Shown here in pieces: positions 41,902 to 51,419 of a DNA stretch of 64,000 nucleotides. Both the position numbers and the translations under genes were made by a program. The DNA comes from Mariniflexile sp. TRM1-10. Its GTDB lineage: Bacteria; Bacteroidota; Bacteroidia; Flavobacteriales; Flavobacteriaceae. The notes below the pieces were generated by a model. It was not told the DNA's origin and searched no databases. It saw only the letters and a list, made by a program, of their open reading frames with translations. Each line of letters begins with the position of its first letter. The first letter of the stretch is position 1. Location of the stretch: the NCBI RefSeq assembly GCF_003425985.1, contig NZ_CP022985.1, positions 2,331,501-2,395,500 of the forward strand, given 5' to 3'.

Positions 41902-43392
41902 ATGTACTATTTAGGATTAGACATAGGAAGTTCTTCTATAAAAGCAGCACTTGTTGAGGTGGCATCAGGCAAAAGCTTGGGAGTTGTGCAAGAACCCGAA
42001 CAAGAAATGAGCATGTTCGCCCAAAAAAATGGATGGGCAGAACAAAAGCCAAACGATTGGTGGCAACATGCCTGTAAAGCCATCGCCAAATTGAAAAAAC
42101 AGCATAACATATCAAGAACTCAAATAAAAGGCATAGGTATTTCGTACCAAATGCATGGTTTGGTTATTGTTGATAAAGATGGAAATCCACTTCGTAAAAG
42201 TATTATTTGGTGCGATAGTAGAGCCGTAGAGACAGGAAATAAGGCTTTTCAAGAAATAGGAGAAGACACATGTGCTTCAAACCTATTAAATTCTCCCGCC
42301 AATTTCACGGCTTCAAAATTAAAATGGGTAAAAGATAACGAACCTGAGGTTTATAAAAATATTTATAAGTTCATGCTCCCCGGCGATTATATTGCTTATA
42401 AATTTTCAAACAAAATAAACACTACCATTTCAGGACTGTCAGAAGGCATTTTTTGGGATTTTAAAAAAGATAACATTGCAGATTTCCTTTTAGAACATTA
42501 CGGTATCGATAAAGCCTTAGTGCCCGATATTGTAGATACATTCGGCGTACAATCGGTAGTCGATGCAAAAGGTGAAGAAGAAAGTGGCGTAGCAGCAGGA
42601 ACGCCTATTTATTATAGAGCAGGTGACCAGCCAAACAATGCGTTATCGTTAAACGTGTTTAACCCAGGTGAAGTAGCCGCAACAGGTGGTACATCAGGCG
42701 TGTTTTATGCTGTAACCAATAGCTTATCGGCTAAAGAAAGTGCGCGTGTAAACAATTTTGCCCATGTAAATTATACCAAAGGAGCCGATGCAAGAATAGG
42801 AAAACTGTTATGTATCAACGGCGCAGGTATCCAATACCGTTGGTTGCTCAATAATTTAGCGGTTAGTTCTTATGAAGAAATGAATGCATTGGCTTCAGAA
42901 ATTCCTATTGGATCAGATGGTGTTTGTTTGATTCCATTTGGAAATGGCGCCGAACGCATGCTTAACAACAAAGAAATTGGCACTAGAATAGTTAACTTAA
43001 ACCTAAACAACCACCACAAAGGGCACATGTGTCGAGCTGCTTTAGAGGGTATTGCCTTTTCGTTTGTGTATGGTATGGAAATTTTAAAATCCGATGGCAT
43101 CAAACCTACCGTTATTCGTGCAGGAAACGACAATTTGTTCCGTTCAGAAATATTCGCCAATACCGTGGCAACCCTTATAGAACAAGAAATTGAAATTTAC
43201 AACACCACAGGTGCTATTGGTGCCGCACGTGCCGCCAATTTGCACAAAGGCGATTTCGAAAGCTTTGGAAAGGCAATTATTGATAACGATCATGTGATGA
43301 CTTTTATGCCTTTTAAAGATAAAACAGCGTATCAAGAAGCCTATAACAACTGGAAAACCGAATTAGAAATCATTCTATTTAATAGGCAATAG
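41902..43392 (+). CDS. xylB: Xylulokinase
   Basis: The 496-residue FGGY kinase starts YYLGLDIGSSSIKAALVE (phosphate-binding Gly-rich turn). GISYQMHGLVIVDKDG, IWCDSRAV, the catalytic GDQPNNAL (Asp near 237), GEVAATGGTSGVFY and the C-terminal ALEGIAFSFVYGMEIL follow. It phosphorylates D-xylulose for the pentose phosphate pathway. It sits between the regulator and xylose isomerase, matching standard xylose operons. A degenerate heptamer repeat overlaps its stop codon. Confidence 0.95.
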   Translation: MYYLGLDIGSSSIKAALVEVASGKSLGVVQEPEQEMSMFAQKNGWAEQKPNDWWQHACKAIAKLKKQHNISRTQIKGIGISYQMHGLVIVDKDGNPLRKSIIWCDSRAVETGNKAFQEIGEDTCASNLLNSPANFTASKLKWVKDNEPEVYKNIYKFMLPGDYIAYKFSNKINTTISGLSEGIFWDFKKDNIADFLLEHYGIDKALVPDIVDTFGVQSVVDAKGEEESGVAAGTPIYYRAGDQPNNALSLNVFNPGEVAATGGTSGVFYAVTNSLSAKESARVNNFAHVNYTKGADARIGKLLCINGAGIQYRWLLNNLAVSSYEEMNALASEIPIGSDGVCLIPFGNGAERMLNNKEIGTRIVNLNLNNHHKGHMCRAALEGIAFSFVYGMEILKSDGIKPTVIRAGNDNLFRSEIFANTVATLIEQEIEIYNTTGAIGAARAANLHKGDFESFGKAIIDNDHVMTFMPFKDKTAYQEAYNNWKTELEIILFNRQ

Positions 43393-43418
43393 GCAATAGA
43401 CAATAGATAATGAGTAAT
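43381..43418. repeat. Degenerate heptanucleotide tandem repeat over the xylB stop codon
   Basis: AATAGGC, AATAGGC, AATAGAC, AATAGAT, AATGAGT follow head to tail; the first unit encodes the last residues and stop of xylB. Related heptamers on the other strand occur at 7531-7565. Confidence 0.65.
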
Positions 43419-43478
43419 CCCTAACGCAAAAAGTAACACCAAATAAACAAATAAACAGATTAACAAAAAATAAAAACA

Positions 43479-44804
43479 ATGGCATTAATAGGAAACAAAG
43501 AATACTACAAAGGTATTGGGGAGATCAAGTTTGAAGGCAAAGAATCAGACAACCCATTAGCATTTAAATACTACAACCCAGACCAAGTGGTGGCAGGCAA
43601 AACCATGAGCGAATGGTTTAAGTTTTCGGTAGCGTATTGGCATACGTTCTGCGGACAAGGAAGCGACCCATTTGGGCCAGGAACTCAAAGTTTTGAATGG
43701 GATAAATCTTCAGACGCAGTTCAAGCAGCAAAAGACAAAGCCGATGCCGCTTTTGAATTCATTACAAAAATGGGATTTGGATACTACTGCTTCCACGATT
43801 TCGATTTGATAAGAGAAGGCACCACATTTGCTGAATCAGAATCTAGATTAGCAACCATTACAGACTATTTAAAGCAAAAACAAGCAGACTCGGGCGTAAA
43901 ATTACTTTGGGGAACAGCAAATTGTTTTTCAAACCCACGCTATATGAATGGTGCTTCAACCAATCCAGATTTTAATGTGGTTGCAAGAGCAGGAGGGCAA
44001 ATAAAATTAGCCTTAGATGCTACGATGGCATTAAACGGAGAGAACTATGTGTTCTGGGGTGGTCGTGAAGGTTATATGACACTTTTAAATACCGATATGG
44101 GTCGTGAGTTAGACCATATGGGGCAGTTTTTGGCTATGTGTAGAGATTATGCACGTGCAAATGGTTTTAAAGGAAACTTTTTTATCGAGCCAAAACCCAT
44201 GGAACCATCAAAACACCAATATGATTTTGATACAGCTACAGCGATCGGTTTCTTAAAAGAATATGGTTTGGATAAAGATTTTAAAATAAATATTGAAGTA
44301 AATCACGCTACATTAGCACAACACACTTTTCAGCATGAAATTGAAACTGCAGCAAAAGCAGGTATGTTAGGAAGTTTGGATGCCAACCGTGGCGATTACC
44401 AAAACGGATGGGATACCGACCAGTTTCCTAACAACATTCAAGAAACTACCGAAGCGATGTTGGTGTTTCTTAAAGCAGGTGGTTTGCAAGGTGGCGGTGT
44501 TAATTTTGATGCTAAAATCAGAAGAAATTCTACCGATTTAGAAGATGTGTTTTTAGCACATATTGGCGGTGCAGATACATTTGCTAGAGCGTTGTTAATT
44601 GCAGATAAAATCATCACATCTTCACCTTACGAAAAATTAAGAACTGCACGTTATGCATCATTCGATTCTGGTAAAGGAAAAGACTTTGAAAATGGTAAGT
44701 TAAACTTACAGGATTTATATAAAATAGCGCAAGAAAATGGCGAGTTACCATTAACAAGTGGGAAACAAGAGTTATTTGAAAATATAATTAACCAATATAT
44801 TTAA
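43479..44804 (+). CDS. xylA: Xylose isomerase
   Basis: The 441-residue TIM-barrel enzyme has the class II xylose isomerase landmarks: [13 protein letters not shown], the catalytic His in [38 protein letters not shown] with metal-binding Glu and Lys, [28 protein letters not shown] and [15 protein letters not shown]. It converts D-xylose to D-xylulose in the cytoplasm with divalent metals. It follows xylB by about 85 bases and is closed by a long terminator hairpin. Confidence 0.97.
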   Translation: MALIGNKEYYKGIGEIKFEGKESDNPLAFKYYNPDQVVAGKTMSEWFKFSVAYWHTFCGQGSDPFGPGTQSFEWDKSSDAVQAAKDKADAAFEFITKMGFGYYCFHDFDLIREGTTFAESESRLATITDYLKQKQADSGVKLLWGTANCFSNPRYMNGASTNPDFNVVARAGGQIKLALDATMALNGENYVFWGGREGYMTLLNTDMGRELDHMGQFLAMCRDYARANGFKGNFFIEPKPMEPSKHQYDFDTATAIGFLKEYGLDKDFKINIEVNHATLAQHTFQHEIETAAKAGMLGSLDANRGDYQNGWDTDQFPNNIQETTEAMLVFLKAGGLQGGGVNFDAKIRRNSTDLEDVFLAHIGGADTFARALLIADKIITSSPYEKLRTARYASFDSGKGKDFENGKLNLQDLYKIAQENGELPLTSGKQELFENIINQYI

Positions 44805-44810
44805 TAACCT

Positions 44811-44868
44811 GTTGTGCATTTTGAATTTGCGTGATCACACATAAACCAAAATGCACAACATTTTTTCG
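44811..44868 (+). terminator. Terminator between xylA and the symporter
   Basis: TGTTGTGCATTTTG (44811-44824) pairs perfectly with CAAAATGCACAACA (44848-44861). The 23-base loop holds the palindrome GTGATCAC, and TTTTTT follows. Confidence 0.88.
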
Positions 44869-44901
44869 ATATTTGATTATTACCAATTAAACTGAATATT
44901 T

Positions 44902-46575
44902 ATGAAACATTACTTTTTAGCTATGCAACAATCGGTTTTGGAAAACCTGGATTGGGTTGTTTTAGGAATTTATTTCCTTGCGCTTATTGCGGTGGCCGTT
45001 TGGGTTGTTCTTCAAAAAAACAAAGACACCGAAGATTATTTTTTGGCAGGTAGAAATGTAGGATGGTTTGTAATTGGAGCGTCAATTTTCGCTTCCAATA
45101 TCGGGTCCGAACACGTCGTAGGACTTGCTGGAACTGGTTTCGAATCGGGTACACCCATGGCTCATTACGAATTACACGCTTGGATAGTTTTGCTTTTAGG
45201 ATGGCTGTTTTTGCCATTTTATATTAGAAGTGGCGCTTTTACCATGCCCGAGTTTTTAGAAAAACGATTTGATAGTCGGTCTCGATGGTTCTTATCATTG
45301 TTCTCATTAGTGGCTTATGTACTTACTAAAGTATCGGTAACTATCTATGCAGGTGGTATTGTGGTTTCAGAGCTTTTAGGCATTCCATTTTGGTATGGTG
45401 CTATTGGGATAGTAATTTTCACGGGTATTTATACCGTTGTGGGAGGGATGAAAGCCGTAATTTATACCGAAACACTTCAAACCATTATTTTAATTTTTGG
45501 TTCGGTCGTTATCACCTACTTAGGATTGCAAGAAGTAGGGGGTTGGGCGCAATTAAGAGAAACTGTTACTGCGGTAAGTCCGGAACATTTTAATATGTGG
45601 CGTCCTATGAACGATCCGCAATTTCCATGGACAGGCTTGCTCATAGGCGGAACGATTGTAGGGATTTGGTATTGGTGTACCGACCAATATATTGTACAGC
45701 GTACATTGGCAGCCAATAATATTAAAATAGGCAGGCGTGGAGCGATTTTTGGCGCTTATTTAAAATTACTTCCTATATTAATTTTCTTGGTACCCGGTAT
45801 TATTGCATTTGCTTTAACTATACAAAATCCAGAGGTGTTTTCGGTAGAGAAAGCCGATAGGGCTTTCCCCATGTTAGTTAAAACGCTATTGCCTGTTGGT
45901 TTAAAAGGTTTGGTAGCTGGTGGATTAATGGCAGCTTTAATGAGCTCTTTGGCTTCGGTTTTCAACTCTTGTTCAACTATTTTTACTATTGATATTTATA
46001 AAAAACTGTATCCAGAAAAAACCGAAAACGTATTGGTAAGAACAGGTAAAATAGCAACTGGTTTTATTGTAGTCTTAGGTATTATTTGGATACCAATTAT
46101 GGAAAAAATTGGTGGTGGTGTTATGTACCAGTACCTTCAAAATGTACAATCGTACATTGCGCCCCCAGTAACGGCGGTTTTTCTATTGGGTATTATTTGG
46201 AAACGCGTTAATTCAACAGCGGCAATTACAACTTTGTTAACAGGGTTGGTGCTTTTAATTTTAAGGTTAGGAAGTGAAATATACTATCAACCTCAAATTG
46301 TAGCAGGTGAATCGGTAGAAGGTATTGCCTATGCATTTGCAACCATTAATTTTGCGCACATGGCTATATTTATGTTTATTTTTTCGGTATTTATTTGTAT
46401 TTCAGTTAGTATGATGTCGCAAGCACCTAATTATGAAACTATAAAAGGATTAGCATTTGGAACGCTTTCTGAAGAACAAAAAGCAGCTAATAAAGGTAGT
46501 TATGATACTATTGATGTTGTTTTGTCTATACTACTGGTTCTTATAGTTGTTGGCGTGCTAACATACTTCACATAG
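44902..46575 (+). CDS. Sodium/solute symporter (SSS/SGLT family), probable xylose importer
   Basis: The 557-residue membrane protein has many hydrophobic helices and SSS family features: DYFLAGRNVGWFVIGASIFASNIGSEHVVGLAG, a GGMKAVIYTETLQ segment after helix 5, YWCTDQYIVQRTLAA, and GLMAALMSSLASVFNSCSTIFTIDIYKKL, typical of SGLT-like sugar symporters. Its place after xylA suggests xylose uptake coupled to sodium. It has its own transcription unit or read-through from xylA, and shares a bidirectional terminator with the converging GH43 gene. Confidence 0.92.
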   Translation: MKHYFLAMQQSVLENLDWVVLGIYFLALIAVAVWVVLQKNKDTEDYFLAGRNVGWFVIGASIFASNIGSEHVVGLAGTGFESGTPMAHYELHAWIVLLLGWLFLPFYIRSGAFTMPEFLEKRFDSRSRWFLSLFSLVAYVLTKVSVTIYAGGIVVSELLGIPFWYGAIGIVIFTGIYTVVGGMKAVIYTETLQTIILIFGSVVITYLGLQEVGGWAQLRETVTAVSPEHFNMWRPMNDPQFPWTGLLIGGTIVGIWYWCTDQYIVQRTLAANNIKIGRRGAIFGAYLKLLPILIFLVPGIIAFALTIQNPEVFSVEKADRAFPMLVKTLLPVGLKGLVAGGLMAALMSSLASVFNSCSTIFTIDIYKKLYPEKTENVLVRTGKIATGFIVVLGIIWIPIMEKIGGGVMYQYLQNVQSYIAPPVTAVFLLGIIWKRVNSTAAITTLLTGLVLLILRLGSEIYYQPQIVAGESVEGIAYAFATINFAHMAIFMFIFSVFICISVSMMSQAPNYETIKGLAFGTLSEEQKAANKGSYDTIDVVLSILLVLIVVGVLTYFT

Positions 46576-46582
46576 AACATAT

Positions 46583-46624
46583 TAGCCCTAGCAGGGTTTT
46601 AAACCCTGCTAGGGCTATTTTTTA
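46583..46624. terminator. Bidirectional terminator
   Basis: TAGCCCTAGCAGGGTTT (46583-46599) and its exact complement (46601-46617) form a 17-bp near-continuous palindrome, with T-runs to the right and A-rich sequence to the left. It separates the convergent symporter and GH43 genes. Confidence 0.88.
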
Positions 46625-46639
46625 TAAAACCTAATTCAC

Positions 46640-48364
46640 TTAAAAATGATTTAGTGAGGCATACATGCCCAAATAAGTACCAACAAAACCTTTAGCTTCT
46701 TTGGTGCTTAAAATAGAAGCATCAACTTTGTCTGCTAAAAGAATCCACTCCGATTTTTCTGAAGTTTTATAATAAAAATTATATAAACCTTTGTCGCCTT
46801 CTATTCTTAAAAACAAATCAGAATCTTTTGTACTTATAACCTGTTTAGCTATAATAGTCGGCTGACTTTCGTTTAGAGATGTGGCATTTTTTTCAATAAA
46901 AACCTCTTCTTTTCCATCTTTATTTAATCGTTTTCCAATAAATAAGTAATGGTTTTCATTTTGAAAAGCTACCAAACCTACAGTTTGTAATGTGTCTGTT
47001 AAATTATATGTTACTTTGGTTGAAGCGTCAAACTGTAAATGCTGTTGTCTTCTACCAATAAACGAAAAGTTTGTTTCGGTATGGATAGATTCTTTTCTAG
47101 GTTTTATATATAAATATTTGCCATCTAATTCATGCCATTTCTCTAAAGGTGTTCTTATAAAATTCCATTTAAAATCTAGTTCACTATTTTTAAAGGCATC
47201 ATGTGATATAAAATTGCCAGTTGTTGGCGCTATTTTTTCTTTTGAAGCTATTAGGTTTGGTTTTTTATTAATTATTGGTATTGGGTTGTTGCCTCCAACA
47301 ATGGTTGGCCAACCATCTTTCCATGCAACAGGCATTAAAAAAGTTTCCCTACCGGTGTTGTATAAATCGTCGCCATATGGTCTGCAGCCTAGAAACACAG
47401 CCCACCAATCACCATTAGAGAGTTCTACAAAATCGGCATGACCAGTTGTTGAAATTTCATTGGGTCTTGGCGTATTTAAATGGCGTTGTGTTAGTATCGG
47501 GTTGTTTTTATAGCTATCGTAAGGTCCGTCAACATTTTTGCTTCTAAAAACGACTTCGGAATGATTGTAGCGAGTACCACCTTCAGCACAAATTAAGTAG
47601 TAATAACCATCTTTTTTAAATATGTGAGGTGCTTCAATCCAAACGGTTTTTTTTGCCATATCAGTACCACCATTTATTAGAAGTTTAGATTCACTAGCTA
47701 TTTTTTTATTTTCTAAATCGTATTCAAATATATAAATAGCTCTATGTCCGTCGTGAACAGAAATATTATTTGGTGGTGGTCCGTTGTGAGTGATGTAAAC
47801 TTTGCCATCCTCATCAAAGAAAATATCTGGATCTATCCCATCAACACCAGGAATGGTTATAGGATCTGACCATGGTCCAGAAGGATCTTTAGTTGTAACA
47901 ATAAAATTTCCAATACCACTTACATTGGTACAAATAACATAGAATGTACCATTGTGATATCGAATAGTTGGTGCAAACATGCCTTTAGAAACACCCTGAC
48001 CAGAAAAATCTCCTTGTTCTTTTCGTGTTATAACATGCCCAATTTGTTTCCAGCTTATTAGATCTGTACTTTCAAATATAGGTATTCCAGGGAAGTAGGT
48101 AAATGTAGATGTGATTAAGTAAAATTTCCCGTTTGCTGAACATATACTGGGGTCTGGATAAAAGCCAGCTAGAATTGGGTTTAAATAAGTACTGTCTGTT
48201 TTTGATACTTCTTTGAAAGCTTCATCCTTTCCTTCGTAATTAAACCAATCAAACACTGCGTATTCACTTTGCGCAATCGGTTGCTTTTTATTGGAAATTT
48301 TTTTACATGAAAAGGATAAAAGAACTAATGATAATAAAAATAATGCATTAAAAAATTTAGTCAT
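46640..48364 (-). CDS. GH43 beta-xylosidase/arabinofuranosidase lipoprotein
   Basis: From ATG at 48364 the 574-residue protein has a signal peptide with lipobox SFSC (Cys20); an ATG 24 bases earlier only adds a charged extension. The five-bladed propeller shows the GH43 triad: NPILAGFYPDPSICS (general base Asp), GIDPDIFFDEDG (pKa-modulating Asp) and WIEAPHIFKKDGYYYL (acid Glu). A C-terminal beta-sandwich (about 400-570; DFKWNFIRTPLEKWHELDGKYLYI) is of the beta-xylosidase type. It would remove xylose or arabinose from xylo-oligosaccharides by inversion outside the cytoplasm. It is divergent from the LacI gene. Confidence 0.92.
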   Translation of the reverse strand: MTKFFNALFLLSLVLLSFSCKKISNKKQPIAQSEYAVFDWFNYEGKDEAFKEVSKTDSTYLNPILAGFYPDPSICSANGKFYLITSTFTYFPGIPIFESTDLISWKQIGHVITRKEQGDFSGQGVSKGMFAPTIRYHNGTFYVICTNVSGIGNFIVTTKDPSGPWSDPITIPGVDGIDPDIFFDEDGKVYITHNGPPPNNISVHDGHRAIYIFEYDLENKKIASESKLLINGGTDMAKKTVWIEAPHIFKKDGYYYLICAEGGTRYNHSEVVFRSKNVDGPYDSYKNNPILTQRHLNTPRPNEISTTGHADFVELSNGDWWAVFLGCRPYGDDLYNTGRETFLMPVAWKDGWPTIVGGNNPIPIINKKPNLIASKEKIAPTTGNFISHDAFKNSELDFKWNFIRTPLEKWHELDGKYLYIKPRKESIHTETNFSFIGRRQQHLQFDASTKVTYNLTDTLQTVGLVAFQNENHYLFIGKRLNKDGKEEVFIEKNATSLNESQPTIIAKQVISTKDSDLFLRIEGDKGLYNFYYKTSEKSEWILLADKVDASILSTKEAKGFVGTYLGMYASLNHF

Positions 48365-48419
48365 CTTTTTCGGTTTAAATTGATGCATTAAATATAAAAT
48401 ATAATTTGTTTAAAAAATG

Positions 48420-48427
48420 TATATTTG
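48420..48427 (+). promoter_or_regulatory. Predicted -7 box of the LacI-type gene
   Basis: TATATTTG fits the -7 consensus and would place the transcript start near 48434, just before the ATG at 48450. No TTG lies at the right distance upstream, so this is moderate evidence only. It supports the shorter start. Confidence 0.4.
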
Positions 48428-48449
48428 GTTTAATTATTTTGATAAAAGG

Positions 48450-49478
48450 ATGAAAGAGCATACCGAAGTTACTATTTACGATATAGCAGACAAGTTAAAT
48501 TTAGCAACTTCAACTATTTCCAGAGCGTTAAAAGACCATCATAGTATTAGTAAAAAAACGATTGAAAAGGTTAAGAAAACGGCAAAGGAAATGGGGTATC
48601 GTCCCAATAATTTAGCGGCTAGCTTACGCAGTAAAAAAACAAAAACCATAGGTGTTTTATTACCAACTATTACGCAACCCTTCTTGTCTTCCTTAATTAG
48701 TGGCATAGAAATAGCAGCTCAAAAAGCAGGTTACAATGTGGTTATTATGCAATCTCACGATTCTTACGAGCAAGAAGTAAGCATGACCCAATCTTTATAC
48801 AATAACAGAGTAAGTGGTATTATTTGCTCGTTGGCTATGGAAACCCAAGACACCTCGCATTTTCAGTTATTTATGGATAGCAATACGCCATTGGTTTTTG
48901 TGGATAGGGTGCCAAAAACCTTTAATACGTTTCGTGTGGTTATTGATAATTATGCAGCAGGCTATAAAGCAACACAGCATCTTATTTCGCAGGGATGTAA
49001 ACGGATAGCCCATCTTACTGCTGGTTCGGAATTTAGTATTTATTACGAAAGAAAAAAGGGCTATTTAGATGCTTTAAAGGAAGCCAACCTTCCTATTGAA
49101 GACGATCTTATTATTAAACTTAAAGCAGTAACATACGAAGAAGCAGAAAAAGCAACCAATAAACTTCTTGATTTAAAGAATCCGCCCGATGGTATTTTTG
49201 CACCAGGTGATATTTTAGGAGTAAGCGCTATTCAATGTGCTAAAAAAAGAGGTGTTAAAGTACCCGAAGAATTGGCGGTAATAGGTTTTAACAACGACCC
49301 TATTTCACATATTATTGATCCTAATCTATCAACCATTACACATCCTGCTGAAAAAATGGGGCAAGCATCTGCCGAAATTATTTTGAAAAATTTAAAGTCT
49401 TCTAAAAGGGACGAAGTTAAAGAAATTACCTTTTTAAATACCGAAGTGTTGGTTCGGGAATCTTCAAAAAGAAATTAG
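48450..49478 (+). CDS. LacI-family transcriptional regulator (xylan/glucuronoxylan genes)
   Basis: The 342-residue protein begins MKEHTEVTIYDIADKLNLATSTISRALKD, a LacI helix-turn-helix with hinge helix (RPNNLAASLRSKKTKTIGVLL) and a periplasmic-binding-type effector domain (residues about 62-340; VVIMQSHDSYEQE, PLVFVDRVPK, DGIFAPGDILGVSAIQ). A start 33 bases upstream lies inside the -7 box and is less likely. It probably represses the xylan enzymes; a palindrome of LacI type lies in the GH3/GH67 promoter region at 53783. Its stop is one base from the end of the convergent esterase gene, so the two transcripts must overlap. Confidence 0.92.
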   Translation: MKEHTEVTIYDIADKLNLATSTISRALKDHHSISKKTIEKVKKTAKEMGYRPNNLAASLRSKKTKTIGVLLPTITQPFLSSLISGIEIAAQKAGYNVVIMQSHDSYEQEVSMTQSLYNNRVSGIICSLAMETQDTSHFQLFMDSNTPLVFVDRVPKTFNTFRVVIDNYAAGYKATQHLISQGCKRIAHLTAGSEFSIYYERKKGYLDALKEANLPIEDDLIIKLKAVTYEEAEKATNKLLDLKNPPDGIFAPGDILGVSAIQCAKKRGVKVPEELAVIGFNNDPISHIIDPNLSTITHPAEKMGQASAEIILKNLKSSKRDEVKEITFLNTEVLVRESSKRN

Positions 49479-49479
49479 A

Positions 49480-51417
49480 TTACTTAGTTGTCTTTTTTAT
49501 TTCAAAAGGTGTAGATGGCAAGCCTGCATTTGAATATAAATTTGCATTATCAGGATTGTTCGCCCAAGCATATCTAACAACCGTTGGGTTTTTAATGTTT
49601 TCGTTCCAAACTTCAACCTTATTGTTTTTAATAATAGCTTTTGCCCAAACAAAGTTGACACCATCATCTGAAATTGAAAAGCCCTTTAAATCATCCTCAC
49701 CTTTAATTATTAAGTCACTTCCTTTGTTTTTAAAAGAAATAATCACCTTGTGTCCATTAAATGTCGCTTTACATGGTAACGGACTTGATGCCTGAATGGT
49801 TTTTTCGCCATAAGCCATTTTTCGTGCCAATAGTGCTAAACGCTTACCAACATCTTCTTTATTTAAAGGATGGATATCGTTCCATTCGCCTAAGTCTATC
49901 GTGACGGCCATACCTGTATTTGGAACTTTCAATGATTCTAGTTGCGATTGTCTTAATTGTGCCCAATTACTTTCTGTTGGTTCTGGGCTAGTTTCCATAA
50001 AGTTTGTTAGTTGCACAAAAAGAAAAGGGAATTTTCCTTGATGCCATTTATTTCTCCAATCGTTTATAAGTGCCGGGAGCGTTTTTGCATAGTGTTTTGG
50101 ATTATGGGTATTTGACTCGCCTTGATACCATAGGACTCCTTTTATTTTTAAGTTAATTAGAGGCGCTATCATGGCGTTGTATAAACCTTCTGGTTTCCAA
50201 CGAATAAATGTCGGCCCTTTTAATGGTTGCATGGTGGTTCCTAATTTATATTTCCATGTGCCTTTTAAATCGATGGTATCATTATCTACAGCTAAATAAT
50301 AAGGTTTGTCCAAAACAAATCCACCCTTTCCAATGTTGTTAATAACTCGAATTGAAATAGTGTTTTTCCCTTCTTTTAAAATAGTTGATTTTACCTCATA
50401 TCTACGTGGTGGATATTGGTAGCCTGTGGTTCCTACAAATTCACCATTTATATAAACAGAATCTTGGTCAACAATACGACCCAAAAATAGTTTTGCAGGT
50501 TTTCCAAGCATTGATTTTGGTACAATGATATCTTTGCTAAACCAAACAACACCATTTATGTTTCCAAGAGCGGAATCTGCCCAATAACCAGGTATTTCCA
50601 TGTCATCCCAATCACTAAAATCGATGCCTGAAGGTAAATCCCAGTGATTGTAAATCCCTTTATCTTTTGAATTTAAAAGCGCATACCAATCATCACTTCT
50701 TTTTTTATCACTATTTTCAATGCGTTCTATTAAGGTGTCATTTTTATATTTTTGTACTTCTTCATAAGGCTCTGGGAAATCCTTAAGCGCATCATCGCTC
50801 AACCAAGATTCAATTGGAGAACCACCTAAAGCAGCATTGATTATTCCAATAGGAATTTGGTGCTTTTCATAAATTTCCTTAGCAAAAAAATAGGCAACAC
50901 CAGAAAATTCAAGGACTGTACTAGGTGTTGCTGCAATCCAGCTACCGTCTTTAAAATCTTTTTGAGGTTCTTTAAAATTATAAGTGTCCGGAACTAAAAA
51001 TTGACGAATATGGGTATTGGTAGCATTTTTTATTATAGCGCCATATTTTTCTTTTAAGCGTTCCATGGGCAGCTCCATATTTGATTGTCCGGAACACACC
51101 CAAACATCGCCAAATAAAATATCTTGAATTGTTATTTCGTTGCTTGCTTTAAAAACCATTTCAAATGGTCCGCCAGCTTTTTGGGCAGGGAGCATTATCT
51201 GCCAGTTGCCGCTGTTATCTGCTTCTGTATTATAGGTTTTGGTTTTGAAAACCAACTTGATTTTTTCATTTGGAGCAGCCCAACCCCAAACCTTTACTTT
51301 TTCGTCTCTCTGTAGAATAACACCATCACTTATTAATTTAGGAAGCTTTATTTGCCCAATTAAATTTGTGGATTGAATAATAAGGAAAACGTTAATTAAA
51401 ATTTTTAGTTTGTTCAT
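49480..51417 (-). CDS. SASA-family carbohydrate esterase with inserted jelly-roll domain (probable acetylxylan esterase)
   Basis: The 645-residue secreted protein (signal peptide ending IGQ) has the SASA/sialate O-acetylesterase signature GDVWVCSGQSNMELPM with nucleophile Ser112, a second block FRSW-like SPIESWLSDDAL and QGESNTH, and the Asp-His pair in WNDIHPLNKEDVG. Between them, around 245-400, is an inserted galactose-binding-like jelly roll (FSDWDDMEIPGYW, VYINGEFVGTTGYQYPP). The family removes acetyl groups from sugars; context with GH3, GH67, GH115 and GH10 suggests acetylated xylan rather than sialic acid. It is 2 bases downstream of the GH3 gene and co-transcribed. Confidence 0.85.
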   Translation of the reverse strand: MNKLKILINVFLIIQSTNLIGQIKLPKLISDGVILQRDEKVKVWGWAAPNEKIKLVFKTKTYNTEADNSGNWQIMLPAQKAGGPFEMVFKASNEITIQDILFGDVWVCSGQSNMELPMERLKEKYGAIIKNATNTHIRQFLVPDTYNFKEPQKDFKDGSWIAATPSTVLEFSGVAYFFAKEIYEKHQIPIGIINAALGGSPIESWLSDDALKDFPEPYEEVQKYKNDTLIERIENSDKKRSDDWYALLNSKDKGIYNHWDLPSGIDFSDWDDMEIPGYWADSALGNINGVVWFSKDIIVPKSMLGKPAKLFLGRIVDQDSVYINGEFVGTTGYQYPPRRYEVKSTILKEGKNTISIRVINNIGKGGFVLDKPYYLAVDNDTIDLKGTWKYKLGTTMQPLKGPTFIRWKPEGLYNAMIAPLINLKIKGVLWYQGESNTHNPKHYAKTLPALINDWRNKWHQGKFPFLFVQLTNFMETSPEPTESNWAQLRQSQLESLKVPNTGMAVTIDLGEWNDIHPLNKEDVGKRLALLARKMAYGEKTIQASSPLPCKATFNGHKVIISFKNKGSDLIIKGEDDLKGFSISDDGVNFVWAKAIIKNNKVEVWNENIKNPTVVRYAWANNPDNANLYSNAGLPSTPFEIKKTTK

Positions 51418-51419
51418 TT

